Translations under genes and position numbers: made by a program
Shown: positions 33,285 to 43,136 of the stretch, piece after piece
How the letters are laid out: the number at the start of each line of letters is the position of its first letter
Numbering within the stretch: the first letter of the stretch is position 1
The notes under the pieces: generated by a model
What the model was told of the DNA's origin: nothing
Seen by the model: the letters and a program-made list of their open reading frames with translations, nothing else
Database searches by the model: none
NCBI GenBank assembly: GCA_963811895.1
Contig: CAWETE010000010.1
Span: 186,001 to 250,000, forward strand
Source of the DNA: DASSUW01 sp963811895
GTDB lineage: Bacteria > Actinomycetota > Thermoleophilia > Solirubrobacterales > Solirubrobacteraceae
Length of the DNA: 64,000 bases
Reading direction: 5' to 3'

Positions 33285-34999
33285 CTAGGCGAACATCCCG
33301 ACGCCGTCGTCGCGCGCCACCAGCTCGGCGTAGCGGCCGCCGGCGGCCAGCAGCTCCTCGTGCGTGCCGCGCTCGACGACGGCGCCGCCGTCGAGCACCG
33401 CGATCTGGTCAGCGTCGCGGACCGTCGAGAGGCGGTGAGCGATCACGATCGTCGTGCGGCCCTCGGCCAGCCGCTCGAGCGCGTCGCCCACCGCGCGCTC
33501 GGTCTGTACGTCGAGCGCGCTCGTCGCCTCGTCGAGGACGAGCACCGGCGGGTTGCGCAGGATCGTGCGGGCGATGGCGATGCGCTGGCGCTCGCCCCCG
33601 GAGAAGCGGAAGCCGCGCTCGCCGACGACGGTGTCGTAGCCGTCGGGCAGCGCCGCGATGGTGTCGTGGATCTGGGCGGCGCGGGCCGCCTCCTCGATCT
33701 CCTCGTCGGTCGCCTCCGACTTCGCGAAGCGCAGGTTCTCGCGCACGCTGGCGTGGAAGAGGTAGGTCTCCTGCGAGACGACGCCGACGGCGTCGGCGAG
33801 CGAGCCGAAGCGCAGCTCGCGCAGGTCGGTCCCGTCGAGGGCCACGCTGCCCTGGTCGGGGTCGTACAACCGAGCGGCGAGGTAGCCGATCGTCGTCTTG
33901 CCCGAGCCGGTCTCGCCCACCAGGGCGAGCTTCGTGCCGGCGGGCACGTCGAGATCGACGCCGCGCAGGGTCCACTCCTCGTCGTACTTGAACCAGACGT
34001 CCTCGAAGTGCACGTCGCCGCTCACGCGGTCGAGCGCGTCTCGTCCCTCGACCAGGTCGACCTCGAGGTCCAGGTACTCGTACACGCGCTCGAACAGCGC
34101 CATCGAGGTCTGGATGTCGACGCCGACGTTGAGCAGCGACTGGATCGGCCAGAACAGGCGCGTCTGCAAGGTGGTGAAGGCGACCAGGGTGCCGATCGTC
34201 ACCGCGCCCGGGGCCAGGCCGGCGAACAGGTACACGAGCGCGGGCATGACCGCGAACGAGGTCTGGATCGAGGCCATCATCCAGCGGCCGGCCATCCGCG
34301 AGCGTACTTCCAGGTCCGCCAGGCGCTCGGACTCGCGCTCGAAGCGGTCGGCCAGCTCGTCGCCGCGGCCCATCGTCTTGCCGAGCAGGATCCCGGACAC
34401 CGAGAGCGACTCCTGCACGAGCGAGGAGATGTCGGCCATGGCGCCCTGCCGGGTGGCGGCGATCTTCCTGCGCTCGTTTCCGACGCGGCGGGCGAGCAGG
34501 ACGAAGAAGGGCGTGAGCGCGAGCGAGAAGAGCGCGAGCCGCCAGTCGAGCAGCGCCATCGCCACCACGGTGGCCAGCACCGTCGTCACGTTGGAGACGA
34601 TCGACGTGGCCGTGCTGGTGACCACGGTCTGCACGCCGCCGATGTCGTTGGCGATGCGCGACTGGATCTCGCCCGTGCGCGTCTTCGTGAAGAAGGCGAG
34701 GGAGAGGCGCTGGAGGTGGCGGTAGACCTGCGCGCGCAGGTCGTGCATGACCTTCTGGCCCACCACGTTGGAGAGCCAGGTCTGGCCGACGCCGAGCACT
34801 CCGGTGGCGACGGAGATGGCGATCATCCCCGCCACCAGGACGATCAGCAGCGTGTCGTCGTTCTCCGGGATCGCGACGTCGAGGACGTCGCGCAGCAGGA
34901 ACGGGGAGATCATCCCCAGTCCCGCGGAGACGACGATCAGCGCCAGCACCGCGCTCAACCGCCCGCGGTACGGGCGGAAGAGCGCGGTGATGCGCTTGA

Positions 35000-35003
<4 letters not shown>
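33285..35003 (-). CDS. ABC transporter, fused permease and ATPase (exporter half)
   Basis: A 572-residue half-transporter. The membrane domain has six helices (residues 15-300), starting RITALFRPYRGRLSAVLALIVVSAG. The ATPase has Walker A VGETGSGKTT, Q-loop SQETYLFHASV, signature FRFSGGERQRIAIAR, Walker B PVLVLDEATSALD and H-loop VIAHRLST. It should dimerise and export lipids, peptides or drugs. The TTG start overlaps the Lon stop (TTGA), so it is translated downstream of lon. Much longer open frames over this region are antisense or out-of-frame shadows. Confidence 0.94.
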
Positions 35004-37282
<2,279 letters not shown>

Positions 37283-37306
37283 CTAAAGCTTCACTTCCTG
37301 TAGGAA

Positions 37307-37359
37307 CTTACGCATCGTGCGTAAGCATAGCGCACGATCTCAGTCCCAGTCACTGAGAT
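37307..37359. promoter_or_regulatory. Two perfect inverted repeats upstream of lon, probable repressor sites
   Basis: The proximal repeat is CTTACGCA-3 nt-TGCGTAAG (37307-37325). The distal repeat is ATCTCAGT-7 nt-ACTGAGAT (37337-37359). Centres are about 32 bp, three helical turns, apart. In other actinobacteria lon belongs to the HspR regulon, whose HAIR site is an inverted repeat with a 7-nt spacer; the distal repeat has that geometry but not the known sequence. The regulator is not in the window. Confidence 0.6.
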
Positions 37360-37410
37360 TCTACGAGCCCACCACACGCCAGGGGTCTGTCCCCTTGCGT
37401 CGCCGCCACC

Positions 37411-37737
37411 AGCTGGCTGGAGGACGAGCTGTGCGTCGTCGAGGGCGAGCACTTCTTCGTCCGCGGGCTCGTCCGCATCCCGGTGGTCGATGCCGAACAG
37501 GACTTCGAATGGGGCGTGTGGACGTCCCTGAGCCGTGACAACTTCGCGCGAACGCTCGACATCTGGGAGCGCGAAGGGCGGGAGTCAGAGCAGACCATGG
37601 TCCAGACACGGCCGCTCGGCCTGCGGCCGCTCGTCGAGCTCGAGCCGACCGATCATCCGCTCGCCGTCGAGCAGCGCGAGGGGATCACGGTCGCGCGCGT
37701 GCAGTCGATCGCGGAGCAGCTGCTGCACGCGGACTGA
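37411..37737 (+). pseudogene. DUF2199-family remnant
   Basis: The frame reads SWLEDELCVVEGEHFFVRG, DFEWGVWTSLSRDNFARTLDIW and PLGLRPLVELEPTDHPLAVEQREGI, all recognisable DUF2199 blocks. There is no start codon or N-terminal zinc-ribbon part upstream. Between WEREGRESEQ and MVQTRPLG the segment of about 20 residues that normally holds a GWL-x-P-Y stretch is missing. So the gene has lost its 5' end and an internal piece. A 85-codon product from GTG 37483 is possible but would lack half of the domain. Its 3' end overlaps the convergent patatin gene by 53 bp. Confidence 0.65.
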
Positions 37738-38644
37738 TGCCGCGGCACTCGCGCCGGTAGGCGTCCCAGTCCCAGGTCGCGAGGAAGTCCCGCGCGGCGC
37801 GCTCGCCGTTGGCGACCAGCTCCGCGCGCCTGCTCTCATCGGCGCCGAAGTCGACGATCCCGACGGCGCTGGTGTCGACCTGGATCGCGCGGCGGCGCAC
37901 GCACGGCTGATCGAGGTCGGTCTGGTCGTGGCCGAGCAGTGCCGTCGTCACCACCTGCATGAGCACCCGCAGGGGCGGCAGCTGGGGGAGCGGGAGGCCC
38001 GGGAAGAGCAGCGCGGTCGCTTCGGGCGCGTCGGGGATCACCTTCACCCCGAACGTCGGCCAGCGCGGCTTGGGGACGTCGAAGATCTCGATCGGGAAGT
38101 TCGAGAGCACGCCGCCGTCCACGAGCTCGCGGTCGCCCAGCTTGACGGGCTCGAAGAACAGCGGGATCGAGATCGAGGCCCGGACGGCGTCGGCCACGAG
38201 CTGCTCGTCGGGGTCGAGGTCGAGCCGCGCGTAGTCCCATGGCAGCCGCAGGAGCCGCCCGCGTGTGATGTCGGTGGCCGTCACCACGAGCTCCCGCTCG
38301 AGGTCGGCGAACGTCGTGACGCCGAGCTGCTCGAGCTCGTCGCGCACGAAGCCGTGGACGTAGTTCCCGGGGTGAGCGCCGCTGTGGCCGAGCAGGCCGA
38401 GGCCTTCGCCGAGGCCCGGGATGCCTGCGCGGTCGGGCACCTTCCGGTAGTCGAGGCGGCCCATGATGGCGGTCAGCTGGTCGGCCGTGGCGCCGGCGGC
38501 CAGGAACGCCGCCACGATCGAGCCGGCCGACGTTCCGGCGAGCCGCTCGAAGGTGTAGCCCTGCCGCTGGAGCTCCAGCACGGCGCCGACCAGGCCGAGC
38601 CCCTTGACGCCGCCGCCCTCGAGCACGAGATCCGCCTTCGGCAC
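37685..38644 (-). CDS. Patatin-like phospholipase
   Basis: A 319-residue lipid hydrolase with a Ser-Asp dyad. Glycine-rich oxyanion motif LVLEGGGVKGLGLVGA (residues 6-21), nucleophile Ser in AGTSAGSIVAAFLAA and the acid in LVDGGVLSNFPIEIF (DGG). No signal peptide. Such enzymes cleave acyl chains from phospholipids or other lipids. The open frame uses a GTG start; the C-terminal ~20 residues overlap the DUF2199 remnant. It diverges from the acetolactate synthase leader. Confidence 0.93.
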   Translation of the reverse strand: MPKADLVLEGGGVKGLGLVGAVLELQRQGYTFERLAGTSAGSIVAAFLAAGATADQLTAIMGRLDYRKVPDRAGIPGLGEGLGLLGHSGAHPGNYVHGFVRDELEQLGVTTFADLERELVVTATDITRGRLLRLPWDYARLDLDPDEQLVADAVRASISIPLFFEPVKLGDRELVDGGVLSNFPIEIFDVPKPRWPTFGVKVIPDAPEATALLFPGLPLPQLPPLRVLMQVVTTALLGHDQTDLDQPCVRRRAIQVDTSAVGIVDFGADESRRAELVANGERAARDFLATWDWDAYRRECRGISPRAAAAPRSTARARP

Positions 38645-38664
38645 GGGCCGACCCTCTCACAGAT

Positions 38665-38693
38665 TTGGCACCTGCCGCCCGATCCGGCATGAT
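38665..38693 (+). promoter_or_regulatory. Promoter of the ilvB leader
   Basis: TTGGCA (38665-38670), a 17-nt spacer and CATGAT (38688-38693), followed after 7 nt by an ATG at 38701. Good match to a housekeeping sigma promoter, about 190 nt upstream of ilvB. Confidence 0.55.
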
Positions 38694-38700
38694 TGCCGCG

Positions 38701-38772
38701 ATGGCCGTCACCCACGCTGACCGAATTACGAGCGCCGAGGGCGCTCTCGTCGGCGTGCGAGTAGCCGGCTGA
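38701..38772 (+). CDS. Leaderless upstream leader peptide of ilvB
   Basis: A 23-codon open frame placed 7 nt after the -10 box: MAVTHADRITSAEGALVGVRVAG. It has a cluster of branched-chain residues near its end (LVGVRV) and uses ATT and GTA, rare in this genome. Immediately after its TGA lies the hairpin GCCGAG-CCTC-CTCGGC (38773-38788); a second hairpin GAGCGCC-GAG-GGCGCTC (38730-38746) lies inside the frame. Both suggest ribosome-dependent attenuation rather than a functional peptide. Confidence 0.45.
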   Translation: MAVTHADRITSAEGALVGVRVAG

Positions 38773-38828
38773 GCCGAGCCTCCTCGGCACACCTCCCGTC
38801 TCGTCCTCAGCGTCCGAAAGGCCGTCCC

Positions 38829-38906
38829 ATGCTCGTACTCATTTCCATTCGTCGTCCGCGCACCGCTCGCCAGAGGAGAGAACCATGCGCGGCGCCGACG
38901 CCCTGA
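38829..38906 (+). CDS. Second leader peptide (MLVLISI...) overlapping ilvB
   Basis: A 25-codon open frame with a GAAAGG ribosome site 7 nt before its ATG. Codons 2-7 are Leu-Val-Leu-Ile-Ser-Ile, five branched-chain residues out of six, written CTC GTA CTC ATT TCC ATT, where GTA and ATT are rare in this GC-rich genome. It ends with TGA inside ilvB, 22 nt after the ilvB ATG. Stalling on the Leu/Val/Ile codons under starvation could expose or hide the ilvB ribosome site (AGAGGAGAG). This is the type of leader known for ilvB in corynebacteria; the details here are inferred. Confidence 0.6.
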   Translation: MLVLISIRRPRTARQRREPCAAPTP

Positions 38907-40552
38907 TCGCCGCGCTGGAGGCGGCCGGGGTCGACACCGTCTTCGGCATGCCCGGCGGGGCCAACCTGCCGCTCTACGACGCGCTGCTGGACAGCGGCCT
39001 CCGGCACGTGCTGATGCGCCACGAGGCCGGCGCCGGCCACGCGGCGGAGGGATACGCGCGCGCGACCGGCCGGGTCGGCGTGGCCTTCGCCACCAGCGGG
39101 CCGGGGGCGACGAACCTCGTCACCCCGATCTGCGACGCGCAGATGGACTCGATCCCCACGCTGTTCGTCACCGGCCAGGTGCGGACCGCGCTGCGCGGCA
39201 CGAACGCCTTCCAGGAGGCGGACGTGATCGGGATCACGGCGCCGGTCGTCAAGCACTCGATCGCGGTCGAGCGCCCCGGCGACGTCGCCCAGGCGATCGC
39301 CGACGCCCTCCACCTGGCGCGCGCCGGCCGGCCCGGCCCGGTGCTCGTCGACGTCCCCGTCGACGTGGCCAACGGCCCCGCGCGGGCGGACACGCACCAG
39401 CCGCAGCTGCCCGGCTACCGGCCGCGGACCAAGCCCAATGGCAAGCAGGTCCTGCTCGCCGCGCGGGCGCTGGCCGCGGCGCGGCGGCCGGTGCTGTACG
39501 CCGGCGGCGGGGTCGTCCACGCCGAGGCGGCCGCCGAGCTGGCCGCGCTCGCGCGTGTCACGGGAGCGCCGGTCACCACCACGCTGATGGCGCTGGGGGC
39601 CTTCCCCGCGAACGATCCGCAGTGGATCGGGATGCTCGGGATGCACGGCCGGCCGGCCGCCAACTGGGCGATGGACGAGGCCGACCTGATCGTCGCCGTC
39701 GGAGCGCGGTTCGACGACCGGGTGACCGGCGACCTCGGCGAGTTCGCCCCGCGGGCCAAGGTCGTGCACATCGACGTCGACCCGTCCGAGATCGACAAGA
39801 ACGTCGCCGCCCACATCCCGATCGTGGGCTGCGCGAAGCGCGCGCTGGCCGCGATCGCGTCCGCCTACGAGGGCGACCCCGGCCGGCTCGACGCCTGGTG
39901 GGAGCGGATCCGCGGCTGGAGCGCCGACCGGTCGCCGCGCAATGCCGCCGAGGCGGCGCTCGACGCGCTCGACGCGGTCAAGGGCGACGCGATCGTCACC
40001 ACCGACGTCGGCCAGCACCAGATGTGGGCGGCCAACCGCCTGCGCTTCGACCGCCCGCGCCGCTGGATCACCTCCGGCGGGCTCGGCACGATGGGCTTCG
40101 GCCTGCCGGCCGCGATCGGGGCGCAGGTCGCCCGGCCGGACGCCACCGTCGTGTGCGTCACCAGCGAGGGCTCGCTGCTGCTCAACGTGCAGGAGCTGGC
40201 CACCGCAGCCCACCAGCGGATCCCGGTCAAGCTCGTCGTGCTCGACAACGCGTCGCTCGGCATGGTCCGCCAGCAGCAGGACATGTTCTGGGGCGGCCGG
40301 CGCAGCGAGGTCGATCTCGGCACCACGCCCGACTGGGTCGCCCTCGCGCGAGCGTTCGGCGTCGCGGCCCGCGACGCGGGCGACGACGTCGAGGGCGCGA
40401 TCGCCGCCACGCTCGCCGAGCCCGGCCCGGCGCTGCTGCGCGTGGAGATCGAGCGCGACGCCGACTGCCTGCCGATGTTCCGGCCCGGCGGCGCGGCCCG
40501 CGAGATGATCGGACTCAGCGCGGGGGCATACGCAACGCCCCGTCCAGCCTGA
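38885..40552 (+). CDS. ilvB: Acetolactate synthase, large (catalytic) subunit
   Basis: A 555-residue ThDP enzyme of valine/leucine/isoleucine synthesis, joining two pyruvates or pyruvate with 2-oxobutyrate. The catalytic Glu is E47 in MRHEAGAGHAAEGYARATG; SGPGATNLVTPICDA and LRGTNAFQEADVIGIT are typical. The ThDP-Mg motif, usually GDG near residue 427, reads SEG in VVCVTSEGSLLLN, although the rest (VQELATAAHQRIPVKLVVLDNASLGMVRQQQDMFW) is AHAS-like. It ends in a normal tail. No small subunit ilvN or ilvC follows, which is unusual. Two short leader open frames precede it. Confidence 0.9.
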   Translation: MRGADALIAALEAAGVDTVFGMPGGANLPLYDALLDSGLRHVLMRHEAGAGHAAEGYARATGRVGVAFATSGPGATNLVTPICDAQMDSIPTLFVTGQVRTALRGTNAFQEADVIGITAPVVKHSIAVERPGDVAQAIADALHLARAGRPGPVLVDVPVDVANGPARADTHQPQLPGYRPRTKPNGKQVLLAARALAAARRPVLYAGGGVVHAEAAAELAALARVTGAPVTTTLMALGAFPANDPQWIGMLGMHGRPAANWAMDEADLIVAVGARFDDRVTGDLGEFAPRAKVVHIDVDPSEIDKNVAAHIPIVGCAKRALAAIASAYEGDPGRLDAWWERIRGWSADRSPRNAAEAALDALDAVKGDAIVTTDVGQHQMWAANRLRFDRPRRWITSGGLGTMGFGLPAAIGAQVARPDATVVCVTSEGSLLLNVQELATAAHQRIPVKLVVLDNASLGMVRQQQDMFWGGRRSEVDLGTTPDWVALARAFGVAARDAGDDVEGAIAATLAEPGPALLRVEIERDADCLPMFRPGGAAREMIGLSAGAYATPRPA

Positions 40553-41264
40553 TGACCTCGCCGTTCAGCATCGGGTTCTCGACGATGTGGGCGGCGAGGT
40601 CGCCGTACTCCTCGGGGCGGCCGAGGCGGTGCGGATGCGGGACCTGCTCGCCGAGCGCGTTGCGCGCCTCCTCCGGGAGGCCGGCGAGCAGCGGCGTGTC
40701 GAACAGGCCGGGCGCGATGGTGACGACGCGGATGCCCGACTGCGCCAGGTCGCGCGCGGCCGGGAGCGTCATGCCGACGATCCCGCCCTTGGAGGCCGAG
40801 TAGGCGAGCTGGCCGATCTGCCCGTCGTAGGCGGCGATCGAGGCGGTGTTGACGCAGACCCCGCGCTCGCCCTCCGCGTCGGGCTCGTTGGCCAGCATCG
40901 CCGCCGCCGCCAGGCGGAGCACGTTGAAGGTCCCGATCAGGTTCACGCGCACGACCGCCTCGAACGGGTCGAACGAGTGCGGCCCGCGCCGGCCGGCCGT
41001 CTTCTCGGCCCAGCCGATGCCGGCGCAGCAGACCGAGATCCGCAGGGAGCCGGCCGCCTCGATGGCGTCGGCGACATGCTCGGCGTTCGTGACGTCGCAC
41101 TCGACGAAGCGCGCCCCGAGCTCCTCGGCCAGCGCCGCGCCCTTCTCGGCGTTGAGGTCGGCGATCGTGATCTCGGCCCCCGCGGCGCGCAGCCGGCGGG
41201 CGGTGGCGGCGCCGAGCCCGGACGCCCCGCCGGCCACCAGCGTGCTGGCTCCCTCGATTCTCAT
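40515..41264 (-). CDS. Short-chain dehydrogenase/reductase (3-hydroxyacyl-CoA dehydrogenase type 2-like)
   Basis: A 249-residue SDR. Cofactor motif LVAGGASGLGAATARRL, acidic ADLNAEK (NAD preference), CCAGIGWAEK, Ser in VCVNTASIAAYDG, YxxxK in AYSASKGGIVGMTLPAARDLAQ and a conserved end APGLFDTPLLAGLPEEARNALGEQVPHPHRLGRPEEYG. The latter block is characteristic of the HSD10/3-hydroxyacyl-CoA dehydrogenase type 2 branch. Its ATG overlaps the stop of the upstream reductase (ATGA), so they form an operon. The 3' end overlaps ilvB by 38 bp, convergent. Confidence 0.92.
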   Translation of the reverse strand: MRIEGASTLVAGGASGLGAATARRLRAAGAEITIADLNAEKGAALAEELGARFVECDVTNAEHVADAIEAAGSLRISVCCAGIGWAEKTAGRRGPHSFDPFEAVVRVNLIGTFNVLRLAAAAMLANEPDAEGERGVCVNTASIAAYDGQIGQLAYSASKGGIVGMTLPAARDLAQSGIRVVTIAPGLFDTPLLAGLPEEARNALGEQVPHPHRLGRPEEYGDLAAHIVENPMLNGEVIRLDGALRMPPR

Positions 41265-41947
41265 GACGCGCGACCGTACCGCAGGAACAGCTCGGAGCCC
41301 ACGCGCTCGACCGACAGCAGCTCGAGCTCGGCAGCGTCCGGCAGCCGGCCGCCCTCGACGATGTTGGGCTCGTCGGCGTCGCCGGTGATGAGCGGCGTGA
41401 CGGTGAGGAAGAGCTCGTCGACCATCCCGGCGGCCCACAGCGCGCCGTGCATCGTCGGCCCGCCCTCGGAGAGCAGCGCGCGCACGCCTCGCGCGCGCAG
41501 GTCCGCGAGCATCTCGGTCAGCCCGGGAACCGCGAGGCGCACCACCTCGACCGGTGCGGGGACCTCGGGCGGCTCGCCCGCGTCGGGCCCGGTGTAGATC
41601 AGCACGGGCTGCGCCGGCGCCTGGAAGAGGCCGGCCTCCCACGGCACGTCGAAGCGCCGCGCGAGGATCACGGCGAGCGGATCCTCGGCGAGCCCCATCG
41701 CGCGCCGCCGCGCCCGCCGCTCCTCGCGGCGCACCAGCCGGTCGTAGCCCTCGGCGCGCAGCGTGCCGGTGCCGATCAGCACCGCGTCGGCGATCGTGCG
41801 CAGCTCGAGCAGCTGCTGGAGGTCCGCCTCGCCGCCGAGGGTGGCGCTGCGGCCGTCGCGCCCGGCGCGCCCGTCGACGGTCGAGATCATGTTCACGAAC
41901 ACGAACGGCCGGTCGGCCGGCGCTCGCTCCTGCGGTGGCTTCTCCAA
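41261..41947 (-). CDS. RibD C-terminal-like reductase (dihydrofolate reductase fold)
   Basis: A protein of about 228 residues with the RibD_C fold: FVFVNMISTVDGRAGRDGRSATLGG (substrate and NADPH contact), ELRTIADAVLIGTGTLRAEGYD, VRALLSEGGPTMHGALWAAGMVDELFLTVTPLITG. The family reduces pyrimidine or pterin-like ribityl intermediates; no other riboflavin gene is near, so the true substrate is open. TTG 41947 is chosen because TAGTTT lies 7 nt before it; the TTG at 41956 overlaps that -10 box. Coupled to the downstream SDR by ATGA. Confidence 0.85.
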   Translation of the reverse strand: MEKPPQERAPADRPFVFVNMISTVDGRAGRDGRSATLGGEADLQQLLELRTIADAVLIGTGTLRAEGYDRLVRREERRARRRAMGLAEDPLAVILARRFDVPWEAGLFQAPAQPVLIYTGPDAGEPPEVPAPVEVVRLAVPGLTEMLADLRARGVRALLSEGGPTMHGALWAAGMVDELFLTVTPLITGDADEPNIVEGGRLPDAAELELLSVERVGSELFLRYGRAS

Positions 41948-41954
41948 GCGGCGC

Positions 41955-41964
41955 AAACTACAGT
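41955..41964. promoter_or_regulatory. Overlapping divergent -10 boxes (reductase and glycosidase-like gene)
   Basis: AAACTACAGT contains TACAGT rightward (41959-41964), 6 nt before ATG 41971, and TAGTTT leftward (41955-41960), 7 nt before TTG 41947. The two hexamers share the central TA, like the msrA/psuG site. Confidence 0.55.
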
Positions 41965-41970
41965 CGCGGC

Positions 41971-42951
41971 ATGTCGCGCATCGTCCTCGCCGCCGCCGCG
42001 CTCGCCCTCGCCCTTCCCGCGACCGCCTCCGCGGACCCCATGCTGCCGCCCAAGGGGAAGGTGTACTCGGGCGTGACCGGCTCCCAGGACGTCGGGCCGT
42101 TCGCCGAGCAGGTCGGCAAGCACCCGTCCGTGTTCGGCTTCTTCACGCGCTGGAACGGGCCGGTCGAGTACATCTACGACTCCGTCCAGCGCGCCGAGTC
42201 GCGGCTCATGCTGCACATCTCCACGCAGGACGGCTACGGCACGCCGGAGGCCGTCACCCCGCGAGAGATCGCCAACGGCGAGGGCGACGGGTACCTGATC
42301 AAGACGAACCGGCGGATCGCCGAGTACGGGCAGCCGACGTACGTGCGCTTCCTGGCCGAGATGAACCAGGCCAACAACGGCTACTGCGCGTACAACCACA
42401 ACGGCAGCTCGCGCGGCCCGTCGCACTCCACGCGCGCGTTCAAGCAGGCGTGGCGGCGCGCGACGCTGATCCTGCGCGGCGGTCCCATCGCCAGCATCAA
42501 CGCCGCGCTCGACCGCATGAGCCTGCCGCCCGTCGACCTGACCGAGGACCTTCCGCAGCCGCAGGTGGCGATGATGTGGGTGCCGCAGACCGAGGGCACG
42601 CCCAACACCCGCGCCAACCGCGCCCGCGCGTACTGGCCCGGCGGCAGGTACGTCGACTGGGTCGGCACCGACTTCTACTCGAAGTTCCCGAACTTCACGG
42701 ACCTCGAGACCTTCTACGACGACTTCCCGAACAAGCCGTTCGTGTTCGGCGAGTGGGCGCTGTGGGACGGCGACAGCCCCGGCTTCGTGCGCCGGTTCTT
42801 CAGCTTCGTCAACAGCCACAAGCGCGTGCGGATGCTGCTCTACAACCAGGGCAACACGTCGGGCGGCCCGTTCCGCCTCAGCCGCTACCCGGACAGCCGC
42901 AAGGCGATCAAGAAGGCGCTCAAGCGGAAGCGCTACCTCGGGAAGCCCTAG
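41971..42951 (+). CDS. Secreted glycoside-hydrolase-like protein (GH26-like)
   Basis: A 326-residue exported protein with a signal peptide (MSRIVLAAAALALALPATASA). The fold follows GH26-type barrels: GVTGSQDVGPFAEQVGKHPSVFGFFTRW, then TYVRFLAEMNQANNGYCAYN, where E of AEMN is the usual acid/base, GGRYVDWVGTDFYSKFPNF and KPFVFGEWALWDGD, where E of GEW is the expected nucleophile. The rest matches actinobacterial beta-mannanase-like or unknown glycosidases; the substrate is not clear. The last codons (AIKKALKRKRYLGKP, TAG) run directly into a palindromic element, and the stop lies in its left CTAG. Confidence 0.8.
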   Translation: MSRIVLAAAALALALPATASADPMLPPKGKVYSGVTGSQDVGPFAEQVGKHPSVFGFFTRWNGPVEYIYDSVQRAESRLMLHISTQDGYGTPEAVTPREIANGEGDGYLIKTNRRIAEYGQPTYVRFLAEMNQANNGYCAYNHNGSSRGPSHSTRAFKQAWRRATLILRGGPIASINAALDRMSLPPVDLTEDLPQPQVAMMWVPQTEGTPNTRANRARAYWPGGRYVDWVGTDFYSKFPNFTDLETFYDDFPNKPFVFGEWALWDGDSPGFVRRFFSFVNSHKRVRMLLYNQGNTSGGPFRLSRYPDSRKAIKKALKRKRYLGKP

Positions 42952-43136
42952 GTGTAGTTCCTGAGCACGTTTCCTCCGGCCGCCGTGCCCGACGGGCGAA
43001 CGTCAACGGCGCCGGGTAGGGGTCGAAATACGACCCCTAGGCAGGACGCTTCGAAGAAACCGCCCCCGCCGGCCTCACCGCTCCCTACCCGGCCGCAGTT
43101 CGCTGACTGAACAACGTGCTCGGTACCTACACCTAG
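42948..43136. mobile_element. 189-bp palindromic MITE-like element flanked by CTAG
   Basis: The two ends are inverted repeats of 24 bp with 21 matches: 42948-42971 begins CTAGGTGTAG and 43113-43136 ends CTACACCTAG. Inside lie a second perfect inverted repeat of 11 bp (GCCGGGTAGGG at 43011-43021, CCCTACCCGGC at 43083-43093) and a central hairpin TAGGGGTCG-AAATA-CGACCCCTA (43017-43039). No open frame of note. CTAG at both ends looks like a 4-bp target duplication, as for IS5-type transposases. The flanking genes are convergent and both stop codons lie in these CTAG copies. It may now act as a bidirectional terminator. Confidence 0.7.

Noticed and set aside
38690..38884. T-box riboswitch upstream of ilvB
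   Set aside because: No T-box consensus (UGGNACC bulge) or specifier-loop layout found; peptide-based attenuation fits better.
41945..41956. TTG 41956 as start of the RibD-like reductase
   Set aside because: It lies inside the TAGTTT -10 box; a transcript from that box would not contain it.
42948..43136. CRISPR repeat or tRNA within the palindromic stretch
   Set aside because: There is only one pair of inverted repeats, no direct-repeat array and no cloverleaf with conserved T-loop.
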